Positions 37,541 to 50,567 of a stretch of 64,000 nucleotides of DNA are shown here, piece by piece. Numbering within the stretch: the stretch's first letter is position 1; every line of letters begins with the position of its first letter. The notes below the pieces were generated by a model. It saw nothing but the letters and a program-made list of their open reading frames with translations, was not told where the DNA came from and searched no databases. The position numbers and the translations under genes are program-made. The DNA comes from Epiperipatus broadwayi (lineage: Eukaryota; Onychophora; Udeonychophora; Euonychophora; Peripatidae), in NCBI GenBank assembly GCA_028023455.1, contig JAQFVV010000014.1:2483336-2547335 (forward strand). The letters run 5' to 3'.

Positions 37541-40500
37541 TTGATCTGTGTGTTCAAATGTATTTGAAGACTGGGACATCCGGGTATATTCGACCAACCG
37601 TTACAGTATACTTTAATAAAATTCAAAATACATGGAACTACAATTCTCCAATAGTAACTTTCAACATGACTCCATCACCAGGATCTCACAAAATATCATT
37701 ACTTTCCCATTCACTATCAATATCTGTCCCACTGTATAGTTCATTGAACATTGCAAAATAAACTAACAACATTCTAAAAATAATTCCTAAAAACAATACT
37801 ATAGGAAACAACAATGATCTAAATCCAGACAAGATATTTTTCATAAGCTTCCATACTCAAATGATATTGACAATCATTCATAAAATGGTATACCATACAT
37901 CTTACTCATTTATTAAAAAATAATGTAGAGATAAATACTATATTTTTATATAATATTCATTAAAATAACATTTCAGCAATTAGACAATGCCATATAGTTA
38001 CACATATTCAAAGTGTTCACATTTTAGTTAAAGAGTAAAGTAATAAAAATACCCTTAAAGGTTTTACAAAACATTTATATGCATTTATCAACACTTACAC
38101 AAATACATACAATACTTTACTAATGGTTCATTCTAATATTATTAATATTAAACTCAAGCGTTGCATATCATAATTTAAGATAAATATTAATAAAAAATAT
38201 ATCTTTTCTCAAATATAAGAAGAAAAAAACAAATTTTCAAACAATTATATAATTATTATAATTATAGCAATAAAATTACCAATGATCTCATAATGTTCCT
38301 TTTCTTCAGCTCCATTCATTGAAATAAAAGTTATGATTAAAATCACTTTCTGAATATTTTTTTATAAAAACATAATGATAATAAAAATTGTTATATCTTA
38401 AAGCTATTTCCTAACCATAAGTTTGTACCATAAATAAATAATGTTAACTTTCAAAAATATTATATTAACTTAATACTAAAATAAGTAAATAATAAAGATT
38501 AAAGTTAGGATGTCTTTTTTTTTCTTGTCCATAAAGTAAATTGCACTCTAGAATTTGCAATTTATGAAACTTCCTCCATCACTAGATTACAGCTGAATAG
38601 TAGTATGTCATGCACAAATATTTTTTTTCTCTCTTGGTGCCATGTAAAAAAAAATGTACAAATCTCCACACAAAAATCCAAATCAATCTAATATAATTCG
38701 TGGGAAAATGTTAAAATCCTTTAAGACAAAATGTTTATTCAGTTTTTTTCTGAAATTTTATCCAAAAGATTTAATCCATGTCTTAAAAATCCATTTTTAA
38801 AAAAATAATCTTTACGTAAGTTCCTCGGCCATTGGACAAATATAATATTAATGATGTTCGCATTTTCAATGATAAAATTATCATAGCAGACATTATAGTA
38901 TGAAATATTATTTTAAATACGTATATCAGTAGACATTATATAATTTAATACATTTATGTATTCTATAGTAGATATTTAGTCAGGAATTCAGGTAATTTTT
39001 TTTTTTTTTCTAAAATAATATGACTTCATCTTTCACGCATATATTTTCAGATATATATAATTGTTATTAGTTTGGCATTGTTACGAATATAATTTAAATC
39101 TTATTGAAACAAAGTTCAAAGTATATTTTTCTTTTTTAAAAAAATTTGACTCAAAGACTGTTGCTTTCATTCATAAATTCATTTGACTCTTGTTTTTTTA
39201 AAATAAAATAAAATAAGGTCTATAATATCAATTATATTATAAAACAAAAACAGGCATTCATTACTCCATCAGACATTTAAAGCTTAATTGTAAAATGTAA
39301 ATGCATAGTCTTAATTTTCTCTTCTTAGAAATTTTAACTTTTAAGATAAAATCTTTGATGAATTTCCAGTTCCTCTTTTTCATTTCAAATAAATTCAATG
39401 CATTATAATCAATAAAATTCTTTTTAATTAAACAGTCAGTCTTTTCAAGCACACAATTAATAAAATTTACATATTCCTTACGTAATTTTATCCAAGTATG
39501 TTCTAATAATTCTCCTGGCAATTGACATTCATATTCTCTGGTATACAAATAGTTATTATCCTATTCTGCATAATTCTGAAGGTCTTGAGTTAAATTTCCA
39601 GTAGATAAAAACTGACAAGCTTTAGTGATTCAGTTAAAAATACAACTATTCTAATTAAAATTTTCATTATACTTTTAACTAAAATAATAAAAATTATAAA
39701 AAATTATTACTATAAAATTTGTAGATTGTAGAAAAACAATTGAGAAGTGAAGTATAAATAATATAAGAAATATAAAAGAAGTGTCTAGACAAACTTCAAC
39801 CTTACTATTTATATCTATCTAAACTAACGATTTCATTGGTTAATACTGCTTGAATAAAATTACTAATTTACATATTTGCATAAAATTATTTTTAAAATTT
39901 ACGTTTTAAAAAACTATTGAATCATCAATATTAAATAATTTTCAACTTATTTAATACTTCAATTATCAAATATTTTTCAACCAAAATTTAATGTTTTTAT
40001 TTAAATAATATTAAAACATTCTAATAACTTAGAATTAATTTCCAAAATAAATTATTATAACTAATAAAAATTATAGCAATTTTAAATATTCTTTTTCAAT
40101 ATTATTTTTAATCTGACAATTTTGCTACATTTTATTGTATTAAACATTAGTCAGCAAGCTAAATTAAAGTTTTATTTTTCTAACATTCTGAACGTACACA
40201 TAGTTACACACAGACCTAATCATGTGATACTTTCAGCACTCTTAAAATAATATTAAATTAATTTGACATTTTTAGATAATATTTTAGGCAAAACTAATTA
40301 TTTAAAACACATAATATAAAATATTTTCTACTAATTAAAACGTATCCTATCTATAATATTTTTAAAACCAAAGGAAGTAAAAAATAATATATTTTATATC
40401 ATTTTGTATTAAATTCACCTAACAATGAGTCCAAACTTCTAAATCTATCTTCATAAACTCCTACCTACTGAGTTGAACCTCTACTATTCAGAACATAAAA

Positions 40501-40590
40501 ATTATATATAATAAAAGCACTTAAATTTAATTTTTTTTTAATATTGCTATCTCCTAAACTAAATTACTATCTGTACCAATTGTAAAGGGT
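37541..40590. repeat. G-poor repeat block R, second part
   Basis: The + strand is again poor in G. Its right end, TAAAGGGTACAATATATATA (40585-40604), parallels the right end of block L at 26095-26115. The CACATAGTTACACACAGACC...AATCATGTGAT region near 40200 is weakly like 25555-25590. A 95-codon minus frame at 39261-39548 (beginning MYTREYECQLPGELLEHTW) was not recognised and shows no motif I can name. Confidence 0.4.
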
Positions 40591-40597
40591 ACAATAT

Positions 40598-40615
40598 ATA
40601 TATATATATATATTA
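40598..40615. repeat. (TA)n tract at the end of block R
   Basis: A short alternating TA run lies between the G-poor block and the next MITE. Confidence 0.85.
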
Positions 40616-40646
40616 TATTTAATGTCTTCACGGTTGTATGATGTAG

Positions 40647-40800
40647 ATAAATGAGTTTTTGGGTAAAACCGTGTATTATTTTTCATTATATACCGATATT
40701 TCGATGAATTGGCATCCTTGACAATGGCGGATGCTAGTTCATCGAAATATAGATATATATTAGAAAATAACACACGGTTATACCCAAAAAATCATTTATA
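40647..40800. mobile_element. Palindromic MITE, family E
   Basis: About 155 bp. Left arm ATGAGTTTTTGGGTAAAACCG, then ATTTCGATGAA. Right arm TTCATCGAAATAT, then CGGTTATACCCAAAAAATCAT. The loop itself holds a smaller hairpin, GCATCC...GGATGC. It has no coding capacity. The arms differ at several positions. Confidence 0.8.
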
Positions 40801-41080
40801 TATAATATAATAAATAAATACAAAGGTAATGTTTTATACTGTACAAAACAAATCTATATGAATATTATATAAATACATTTTTAAAGCTTTCACTTATCTA
40901 ATAATGATGATTATGATGTAAATATAAAGAATTATCACACATATCAAACAAAATTATCCATTAGAAATGCATAGGTTATCTATAATTGCATGTCGATATT
41001 TTATTTTACCAATGTTTTACCTGCGTTATCAATTCTAAGCATGCACTTTATAATAAATATGAAGATATTTCAATTCAAAG

Positions 41081-42830
41081 TACACTTGGGTCTCATTTTA
41101 TGCAAAAGATAGGTTCCACAGAAAACTCACAATAAAAAAATTACACAAAAATAGACTTAATTTACCTTGAGGTTCTGTAATTTTCAGAAATCGCATAAAA
41201 GCAAAGCAATGAGGAAAAATTACTTTAAAATTCGCATTAAAGAAATAAGGGAATAAAGAATGACTAATAAAAAATTTCAAATATTTGAAAAAAATTAATA
41301 CATGACAAACTTTTTTTATTAACAACAGTAATTAATTTTGCATTTTTATACATATTTTAATCATTACTGCTATTTGACAATCTGCGTTTGTGATATGATG
41401 TACTGTGGCTTCTTTTTAAACAAAGTCAAGAATCTCTCAGCAATTATACCTAGAAAAACCTGTTAGTCATTTTATTTTGCATTCCCCACTCTAAGTTTTC
41501 CCATATTCTGCTCCATCCCATTTCCACAATATAATCTTTGTCAACTCTATGGTCTTTATATCTAAATTTTCCTTATCTTTTCCCAAACCCAGCATAAAAA
41601 CCAATAATCCACTTTCTGATAATCACTTTTTTCATATTTATTCTTTCATAATTTGATTATATGTACCTTTTCTGTTTTCAAGCATTTACATTCAATTAAC
41701 AGATGCCTAATATTTTCTATTCCTTCCTTATACAATTTACAGATTAAATCACCCATATTTTTCCATTTACATGTATATTCTCTTGTTGCTAAAGATCCCA
41801 TCTGAACCTTAAACAATAAACTACTTTCCTTACTATTGTCATATATTAACTCACACCTAATATTCTCTTTACTTCTATATATATTTAAACTCTTTCTATT
41901 CTCCATACTAGTTCTCCATCTCTCTAAGTCTCTATTCTTTATTAATAAATCTATTCTTTTATCCCATTCCTTCCCACTATAACACTCAACTATAACTGGT
42001 AAGTACAACTAGCACCACTTTCACTCTTATGCTGTGCTAATGATTTTCTGTCAACAATGTAATCGGTGATTAAACTTTGAGATGATGATTTTACTAATTG
42101 TTTATAAAGCTTGCGATATCCAGACATATAGCTCTTGTTGAATTCAATAGTTGTTCATTGCAGGAAATTCTCTCACATATCAGCATTTTCTGACATTTTT
42201 CTTTGTCTAACACATCAACGTGAAATCTATGATTAACTGATTTTTACTTAGAAAATAATAAATTTGTGTTTTTTTTTTTACTACTGAAATAAACTTTAAA
42301 TATTCACATTTTGTTTCTATATTAAAAAAATGAGATCATAATCAAAACAAAAAGATTATACATTATCATTAGAAAGATTATTTTTAGTTTACAAAATCAA
42401 TAAAATCTTCGTTATTTATTTTAAAAATCTAAAAGATTATTTATTTCTGTTATATCTAACAAAATACATTTTAAAAGTTTAAAATTTTTGAATATTTATT
42501 GTGATATTTTTATACATAAATATAAATCTATTATTATTATTTATCATTGGTATAAGTATGTTATTTACATAGAAGCTAAGATTCTAAATACAGCTTCCGG
42601 CCATATTCACGTTAGCTGCTAATATAACATAGTTTGGGGAAAAAAAAGTATTTCAAGTCAAAATAAGTTATTAATAATTTAAATTTCTTGATATCTAATA
42701 AGTATAATGAAATATGAACTTCTTTATCACATAAAAGAAAACCCACATAAAAAGATATTAAGAAGAAACATGAATCGCATAACTTCAAAATTACATTAAA
42801 TTAATCCACATAAAATAAGACCTGGATGTA
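41081..42830. mobile_element. Tigger-like non-autonomous element, family B, copy 1, carrying a LINE insert
   Basis: The left end is TACACTTGGGTCTCATTTTAT. The right end is the near-complement ATAAAATAAGACCTGGATGTA. The sequence matches the copy at 49669-50567 almost throughout, for example AAAAAATTTCAAATATTTGAAA and CATATTCACGTTAG. It differs by an inserted LINE fragment (about 41404-42003) and by about 200 bp at 42040-42240 that the other copy lacks. That extra part may be leftover transposase-region sequence. TA at both ends fits the Tc1/mariner/pogo superfamily. Confidence 0.78.
41404..42003 (-). pseudogene. C-terminal fragment of a non-LTR retrotransposon polyprotein
   Basis: The minus-strand frame (41646-42008) reads WRTSMENRKSLNIYR, then ELIYDNSKES and LLFKVQMGSLATRE. 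It ends with CKLYKEGIENIRHLLIEC, a damaged CCHC knuckle whose second cysteine is tyrosine. This is the region after the reverse transcriptase in several LINE clades. The open frame is long and fairly intact, but the upstream RT is missing. It sits inside the family B element at a point where the other copy is continuous, so it inserted later. The short GATGTAC/AAGTAC similarity at its edges could be a target duplication. Confidence 0.75.
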
Positions 42831-43219
42831 ATTCAAAAGGTATCATGATTTTACTTTTACATGTTGTTACTGTAATGGTTGGAATGTTCAGACAACAGCA
42901 AAATCACCACTAGGGTGAATTAAACCACCACAACTCATTCCAATCCACATGCTACTTCATTTTAATTCAGCTCAGTGATCAGGGAGAGAGAGACTTAGAA
43001 TTAAATTATAACTATATGACTTTCCTGTGACAAACAAGACACTCTATGCAATAGATATATATGATACAAACACTTTATTCGAGTTCACTATAGAAACACT
43101 TTATTAGTAATAAAATTACAAACAAAAGAAATGAATACAACTTAATTGGTTACTAGACTCATTGGAGATAGCACCAATTACATTAATTAGTGATTACATA
43201 TGTGTCAAGAATTTCAAAG

Positions 43220-43220
<1 letters not shown>
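42831..43220. other. AT-rich intronic DNA, nothing recognised
   Basis: No gene or repeat was resolved. The segment runs into a (TA)n array. Confidence 0.5.
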
Positions 43221-43315
<95 letters not shown>

Positions 43316-43327
43316 TATATATATATA
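43221..43327. repeat. (TA)n microsatellite
   Basis: About 105 bp of alternating TA with one break near 43308. Confidence 0.97.
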
Positions 43328-44308
43328 AGGCACTGCATGACATTTAATTTGTGATTGCATATATAAAAGGAATTTCAATATACATAAATATATTTTGGGT
43401 AGTAGATTTGATGATCTCTAGGGCAGATATTCCTCAAGCAGGCACTTGATAGTATATTAAGCATACACAAGAAAACATGAATTAATCTAAGAATTATGGT
43501 TGAAAGAGATGATTGCATAAGTCTCATGATCATGATCCAGGAATGCTGAAATATCAGACTTAACTATACATAAAGAAGGAAGACAGTATTGAGTTTTTAA
43601 CATAATAAACAAATCTAGCAAGAAGGCAGGAATATATTTATTTTTGTGAAGGTAGATCCAAATTTCATAAAATAAATGGGTCATTGAATGAAGGAATTAG
43701 CTTCTTCATATAACTCTTAATAAGTCTCACTAATAAACAGGAATGATTCATTGCAATGGTAACAAAACAAGAACAAGACTTTCCAGGTCTGAAAGATGAA
43801 AAATGTTCCTGCATTTGGATGGAGTTGATTCAGAAGGAACCTGTCAAATTAAATTTTCGAAAGCAAGTGATATTATATATAATGAATATTCAGCCTTACA
43901 ATTTACATCTATATAAAATAAAATGTAAATGCTCATGCCATAAGTTTATAATATGCGGACATCTGTTATATATAAAAAAAATTCTGTTGATAAAATTATT
44001 CCTTGCTTACTTGGAGATCCCTGCCCCATAAGTCTTACAGGTATAAGAAAATATTGATACAACAGCTTACAATGATAATATATTAACTAAATTGTACTAA
44101 CGTTTATAGAATAAACTATCGCATCATATACCTCATTATTTATAACATAAGTTTTAGAAAATTGAAAATAGCATATTGACAGTATACATATATATTTGTC
44201 CCTTTTAAAACAGAAAACAAAGTTTTAATTTTTAAACTCTATAAGATTAAAATTTATTTTAAAACTGAAAGTTGTTTATAAATCACGTGTATGCAGTATA
44301 CACATATA
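43328..44308. other. Intronic DNA, nothing recognised
   Basis: A 91-codon open frame at 43756-44031 has several cysteines (CKCSCHKF) but matches no family I know. Near 44185-44310 two AGTATACAxATATAT segments flank about 100 bp, the second directly preceding the single-arm foldback copy. Confidence 0.4.
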
Positions 44309-47076
44309 TATTGAAGTGGTAAATCTGTAGTACATATTTAACTTCACTGTCTGATGACATTACATACCTTTAAAGTAGGGTTTGAACCAGTTTATATGTT
44401 TATTTGGTCATCCAGGATTGTTAAGCACACACATATACACATAATTTCCACCGTGTTTATTTAAGAAATGGTTATGTGTAACCAGTTGAATTATTATTTT
44501 AGCTTAAGTATATTTTATTTTCAAGCTTGTAAATTCCCTTCACTTAGATAATTGTGTATGTGCGTATATGTATTACAGATATAAAAATGAATACGATTAA
44601 TGTAAAGCTAAAGCAATGCTAGAAAAATCTAAAAAGTATTATTACAATTTTAAAATGTCATTCTCATTTAACTATTTCAAGTCAAACCAAAAATCATATT
44701 TTAAAGTTATTTGCAATTTTAAAAATACGTTTAAATAATGCTTTCTAGAACGTATTGTTTACATCTTCCAATATTGCTAAATTTCATGTATAGGAGGAGC
44801 AGAAGTTTTAGGAATGCACAGGAGTTCAAATCACTCTTCTCTCTCATATTCGTTTAGAGAGTGGAAACAATATGAACTGTGAGTAAAAACAATTTGCCTC
44901 CCTGATCTTAAATCGTCTCTGTCCTGCCTTCTGCCATGCCATCGCTACTTGAGAACTGTTATGTTTAAGTGTGAAAGAACTATTGGAAGATGTTTACCAT
45001 TATTTTGTCAATATTCTGCCTTTACGTCCAAACTTCGTGTTTTTATGCTAAATGGCCGTCATAAATACTAAAGGTAGTCCGTTTTGCCGAAGAATGAACT
45101 CTTAATTCTCCTCACTTCACTTCTTTCCTAAATCTTAATTGTAATCATAATGTAATTTTATTTATTTGGTAACTGACTATAAACTTAATTATCATTAAAT
45201 TTGTGATTTTCTCTCATAAGTTTTAAACTTGTTCTTTGAAATGCTAAGCACAGAATTATGTACTTTAAATCTATCATTAGCTTTTTAAGTTTCACACTCT
45301 AATTATTTTATTTCATGCGGCAAAACTTATTTTAAATATATATCTTATTAAATTAGTTTTAGTGTGCTAATGTTTTAATCTAGCGAACTTATATTATTTC
45401 AATCATCATTCCGATATTTTGGAATATTTAAATAGTTAAACGTAAAATTTCTTACTGAACGCTGTTCGCTCGGTTAAATATTTGAAATATATGTTTAATG
45501 GTGGATTGTTTAAAAATTATATTATGGCATAAGATAAACCTTTTGTTGTTGTCACTATCGATATTTAAATGCATTTTATCTTCTTAAAATAAATTTCATT
45601 ATTAATATATTTTAATAACTATTTATTATTTATATGCCATTAAGAATTAAATTGCTTATAATATATTGTCGTTTAAAATACTTGGACTTGTTAAATAGGA
45701 AAAATAATATTTTTCCCTCTTCTATATTCGACATCCTAAATTTATTAAAGTTATATGTATGATGCTGAGTGGGTTATTATTTTATCATGGCATTACGCAT
45801 GATATTATTGCTTTATTTAAGCTTAAATTATTTCATTAGTCATTTAAGACTTAAGCCATATTCGCGTTGCTCACTTACGATAGCATTTTAAAGTACTTAT
45901 ATTTTGCTTTATCATATTTATCATTCGAATTCCGGATTTTTTTCACGTAACTCGTCTAGGAATGAGGTTTGATAGAACCGATCTCAGGATAAACATTAGA
46001 GTATTAAGGCTCTGCATGTGACACATCAGAGGGCATACCATGGAATCCTTACCACTCATATTTTTGAATACCGCCTTGTGATAAATACAAGAGGAATCAT
46101 ATATGTGATAAAGTTTTTCAGTCCAAAGATGGACATCTTCATTTTAAACGCTGACATTATAGTTAGCACTGTGAGTTCTTTTATGGGTAATTCTCATATT
46201 ATTTATAAGACATGGCGCAGTGATGTTTGTAAACCACTCATTTTATAATTAGTCGAATATTTTAGGATTGTCACAGTAAAGCTAATTTAGGCTAACCCAT
46301 TTATCATTTGTACAGGCCCAAATATGCTCATAAACGATAAATTATTAACTATCATATCAAGAGTAAACCTCTCTTTAGAGATGAATTTGTAAACGTCCTT
46401 ATCATTACTTAAAGTAATGATCACCGCATTGATAACATTAATTTATTATTATACTATAACTCATTAGCATACTAAATCAGTTGCTTATATGCAAAGTAAT
46501 AACCGCATTAAATCTGTGCTATGTTTTCTAATGTAAATTAAGTTGTTTATATTTATTAAATTATTATGTTTTAATAATTACTCATGCATTGTGTCTTACT
46601 GACTCTCACTCATGAATTCCATTAAATATTTATAATAATGTTAGTAATATTTAGAAGTTATAACTAATTACTTCAAATAGATATTTATCTCTGGGTTATT
46701 CTATTCTTGCTCATTCTGGATGGATACTATTTTATAATTCATGTTTCTTTTGCAATGCTAGCTGTGTGCAATTCATTTAAAATTTATAAATTGTTCCTTC
46801 ACATAAGATATTTGATTGAGCCAAGTTTTAACATTATTTATTTATGCTAATTACCCTGTAGATCTCATGTTTCTCTGCTGTGTCTCTGGGTCTGGAATGA
46901 ATAAAATTTCATGTTATCATCAGAAGTGTTGTTTATAATGTTATAGTTTTAGAGAAGAGCAAATAGGGCAGAATTCATGATTACTCCTGACCTGTGTATC
47001 TCGGGCATGAGTGGATTTAGGGTACTTTTGCTTAGATTCTAAACCTTGTTAAATGAACATACAATTCTGACCGGTA
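44309..47076. mobile_element. Single arm of the giant foldback element, inverted copy
   Basis: 2,768 bp matching the reverse complement of 26119-28885 with scattered differences. It begins TTGAAGTGGTAAATCTGTAG, the exact centre of the foldback, and ends AATTCTGACCGGTACAAT, its outer end. Its length equals one arm of the foldback to within a base or so. The junction TACAATATATGTCCC at the outer end resembles the one at the left end of the foldback. Confidence 0.85.
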
Positions 47077-48397
47077 CAATATATGTCCCTTCTAAAAGAA
47101 AATAAAGTTTTAGCTTTTATTTTGTTAAACTCAGTTTTAATTTTTAAAAAAATGTATATGAACCATTCCTAATTGTGTTAATGGCTCAGTGGCTCAGATT
47201 ACGTACTTGAAATAACAGATTTGAATAGACAAGTTTAAATGGAAAATTAAAAAAACTAAATTAGAATTAGTGAGAGGAGGGATTTAAATGTCTTAATTTG
47301 ACTGAATTACTGGATTTCTTTTAGATAACCTCAAATATTTTAGTCATTGAAATATTTTACTAAATTTACCACCATCTGATTTTTAAACAATAAGTCTAGC
47401 AGATTTAAGAAGAATCAAGTATGTATTACAATAGTCAATCTTCCTTAATATGTACAATTTATTAAGCATGCATTATAATGCAATAAGAATACATTTTAAA
47501 TAATGCAATAAAATAAATAATACAGTAAGGAACATATTTTACAGAATGATTAATATATAATTATTTAAGCAAGGAAAGAGAATATTAAATAGGTTTTAAT
47601 TGTTTACCGGTAAATTTAAATTTATAAAGTTAAAATATTCACTATTTCAACAGACCATTGAAGGATTTTGCAGATAGTCAAACATTATACCAAACTTCCC
47701 AGTATAATTGATTGGTTATATGAAGTAGTGTTCTTGGCTATTGCCTGGCTGATAACTTGGTCCCATTATATACTAGGGGATTCTTTTTGAAGGTGATGGC
47801 ATATAGCATGTCAACAAGTTGGATTGTCTATTGTAATCAGATATTAGCAGCATCACATTTTATAATACCAGGGCACTATATACTCAGCTCTTCAGAGATG
47901 GTCAAAAAAATTGAGGTATTCTATTCAGTGGTCATATGTAATTTAACTGTTTAGAAAACTTCACAAGAAGTCTACAAGAAGTAACACTCTTTTTTGCCCC
48001 CATGTATATATATCCCTCAAAACAAAGGTATATGGATATTTTCAAATTGAACGTAATCTTGCTGATCACATTCTTGATCTAGTTTAATCTTAAAATTTTA
48101 CTAATTCAATTTTCTTAATTAAATTTTGAATGTCTTTGATTTTATCTGATTCCTACAGTAATTACAAGTTTTGTCATCTTTTTCTCTAAAATAATTACAA
48201 AATTAGAATTTAATTTATACCTTCTTTTAACATAAGTTGATTTTAATTAATTAGTTTTGTTTTTTTTTACTGGCTTGAACCCCCTTCCTTTTACTCCCAC
48301 ATAATATTAAATTGCATAATAAAATTAAATTTAATAGTAAAATTAAATTTCTTTATACATTTTTTTTAAAAAATGCCTTAGAATTATAACTTAATGG

Positions 48398-48401
<4 letters not shown>
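47077..48401. other. Intronic DNA, nothing firmly recognised
   Basis: 47085-47150 (GTCCCTTCTAAAAG...AGTTTTAATTTTTAAA) resembles 44193-44240 (GTCCCTTTTAAAAC...AGTTTTAATTTTTAAA). The single foldback arm is therefore flanked by a short direct repeat of about 60 bp. The rest holds only short open frames without motifs. Confidence 0.45.

Positions 48402-48471
<70 letters not shown>
48402..48471. repeat. (TA)n microsatellite
   Basis: About 70 bp of pure TA, followed by CGCACACA. Confidence 0.97.
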
Positions 48472-48472
<1 letters not shown>

Positions 48473-49420
48473 GCACACAAAGTAACTAAAGGAAAAATAA
48501 AAATACCAAATTACTTCTCTATAAAACTGCTTTTATATTTCAACCACTTCTTTACTACTTTCTAATTCAGAAGATATAGAAATGGTTTGTACAAAATATA
48601 GACCATATTGATAATTTGAAACAGATTGCATGACACATTAATTCCAAAACTTATTTATATAGTAATAAAAAACACAAGAACATTTCCTGTTACTGAAAGA
48701 TGCTTCTGTTATTATCTTACACCAAGTAAGCACTCAGTTTAAGTTCACGAGAATGCTTTTAAGTAGATGGCCAAAGATATTACAATAAAAGTAAAACTTT
48801 TTTTCTCTTACAATTTGCAAGCCTATATCAATCAGAAATACTGCATAGGAAGCCTTAGAGAACAAGAACATAGAAAAAAAAAGAGTTTCAATAGCTTAAA
48901 TAAAGTTATCAGAAACTTTTTTATCAATTACATATTATTAAATTTTTATAATTTTGAATTAAACTTAAAACATTTTTTCTCTGATAAATATTAGTTCAAT
49001 TCTTTAATACTGAAGTAAACAAAGTCATTTATTTTTAACATTACAGTAATTCATTATACTGTACCACCCTAAAGAAGAATACAGAAAAAAATATTTTTTT
49101 TAAAGTTACAAAAAAATTTTTCTCCTCTGAAATAATTCCATTTCAAAAATAATTTTTAACTGTTGTGGTTTATAAACCTTAACAATTAAAAATATTGCAT
49201 TCAGGCATCTATATATATTGTTAAAAGAAGACTACCTTGGCAACCATTTGAGATTGTCTAATTGTTCACTCTTTTCTAATGGTGTTTTTTTTTTTACTAA
49301 TAAGTTGTGTATATGTAACTCATTTGTACTGGTAATATTTCACTTTATTCTAGATATTATTGCATACATCATCGTTATTTTTTAAATTTCATAAACAGAA
49401 TTTCTATAATAAATTTTTAG
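48472..49420. other. Intronic DNA before the second exon
   Basis: No repeat was identified. It ends in the acceptor AAATTTTTAG directly before GAAACTGG. A frame at 48767-48994 lacks any recognised motif. Confidence 0.5.
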
Positions 49421-49547
49421 GAAACTGGTATATGGCAGAAAATTGTTACAGTTAAAGAAGTTATGATTGAACCTCGAGCAGTAGATAAAAAAGAATTTGA
49501 TGAAATGATTCAAAAATTCTACAATGTTATTAAAACAGAACAAATAG
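49421..49547 (+). CDS. BRIP1: BRIP1/FANCJ helicase, internal exon (helicase domain 2, continued)
   Basis: This 127-bp exon enters in phase 0 and leaves in phase 1. It is bounded by the acceptor AAATTTTTAG and the donor GTTAGT. The translation has TGIWQKIVTVK, then MIEPRAVDKKEFDEMI, then FYNVIK. It aligns in order with the FANCJ region after the PSY motif (TGLW, a VEP-like segment, FDELL, YYDAIK). It continues directly from the exon at 3355-3426. In the family the next residues form the GALLxAVCRGKxSEGxDF box (motif V), which I could not find in this window. This part of the protein belongs to the second RecA-like domain of the nuclear helicase. Confidence 0.85.
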
Positions 49548-49668
49548 GTTAGTATAAATGATTTATAGTGAAAATAAAATAATATTGAATGTAATTATTG
49601 TTAAAGATTTTTGTTTACCATTATTATTTTTGAAAACTGAAAGAATGTCTTGATAATTGCATTGTAAG

Positions 49669-50567
49669 TACACCTGGGTCTCATTTTATGTGGTAGATAG
49701 GTTCCTCAGAATACACGCACAAAACAATTTGCACAAAAATAAATGTAACTTATCTTGAAAAATGGGGGATATGTTCCAGTAATTTTCAGAAGTCACATAA
49801 AAGCAAAGCAACAAGTAAAAATTATTTTAAAATTTGCATTAAAAAAATAAGGAAATAAAGTCTGACTAATAAAAAATTTCAAATATTTGAAAAAAATTAA
49901 TACAAGACAAACTTATTTTATAAACTACAGTTTTTAATTTTCTATTTTTCCATACATATTTTAATCATTACCGCTATTTGACAATATGATTTTGTTTGTG
50001 AACTAATAAGAAATCAGATTTATGACTTGATGTATAACTAGCTCCACTTTCAGTCTTGAGCTGTATTAATGGTTTTCTGTTTCTATATTAAAAAAATGAG
50101 ATCGCAATCAAAACAAAAAAATTATCATTAGAAAGATTATTTTCAGTTTATAAAATCAATAAAATCTTCGTTATTATTTATTTTAAAAATCTAAAAAAAT
50201 ATTTATTTCTGTTAATATCTAACAAAATACTTTTAAAAGTTTAAATTTTTTAAAGATTTATTGTAATATTTTTATACTTACGTATAAATCTATTATTATT
50301 ATTTACAGTACTCATTAGTATAAGTAGGTTATTTACATAGAAGCTAAGCTTCTAAAAACAGCTTCAGACCATATTCACGTTAGTTGCTAATATAACGTTA
50401 TATTTTGAAAAAAAAAGTGTATTTCAAATCAAAATAAATTATTAATAGTTTAAATTTATTGATATCTGATAAATATAGTGAAATATGAAAGATATTAGGA
50501 ATAAACATGAATTGCATAACTTCAAAATCACATTAAAATAATCTGCATAGAACAAGACCCAGGTGTA
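49669..50567. mobile_element. Tigger-like non-autonomous element, family B, copy 2
   Basis: 899 bp. The left end TACACCTGGGTCTCATTTTAT and the right end AGAACAAGACCCAGGTGTA are inverted, with TA at each border. It lies only 121 bp after the BRIP1 exon. It matches copy 1 (41081-42830) over most of its length. No transposase reading frame is present. The terminal sequence and TA target suggest mobilisation by a pogo/Tigger transposase, which is an inference. Confidence 0.85.

Noticed and set aside
39261-39548. 95-codon minus-strand frame beginning MYTREYECQLPGELLEHTW as a host gene
   Set aside because: No family was recognised and no splice or promoter context is evident. It lies in repeat-derived DNA, so no function is proposed.
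43162-43347. Open frame of alternating Ile-Tyr
   Set aside because: Translation of a (TA)n microsatellite. The same applies to frames at 50876 and 58922.
26899-46248. Similar short open frames in the foldback (26899-27174) and its single-arm copy (46018-46248) as a conserved gene
   Set aside because: Differences between copies mostly change amino acids and the right arm has only a trace. Shared descent of non-coding DNA explains it.
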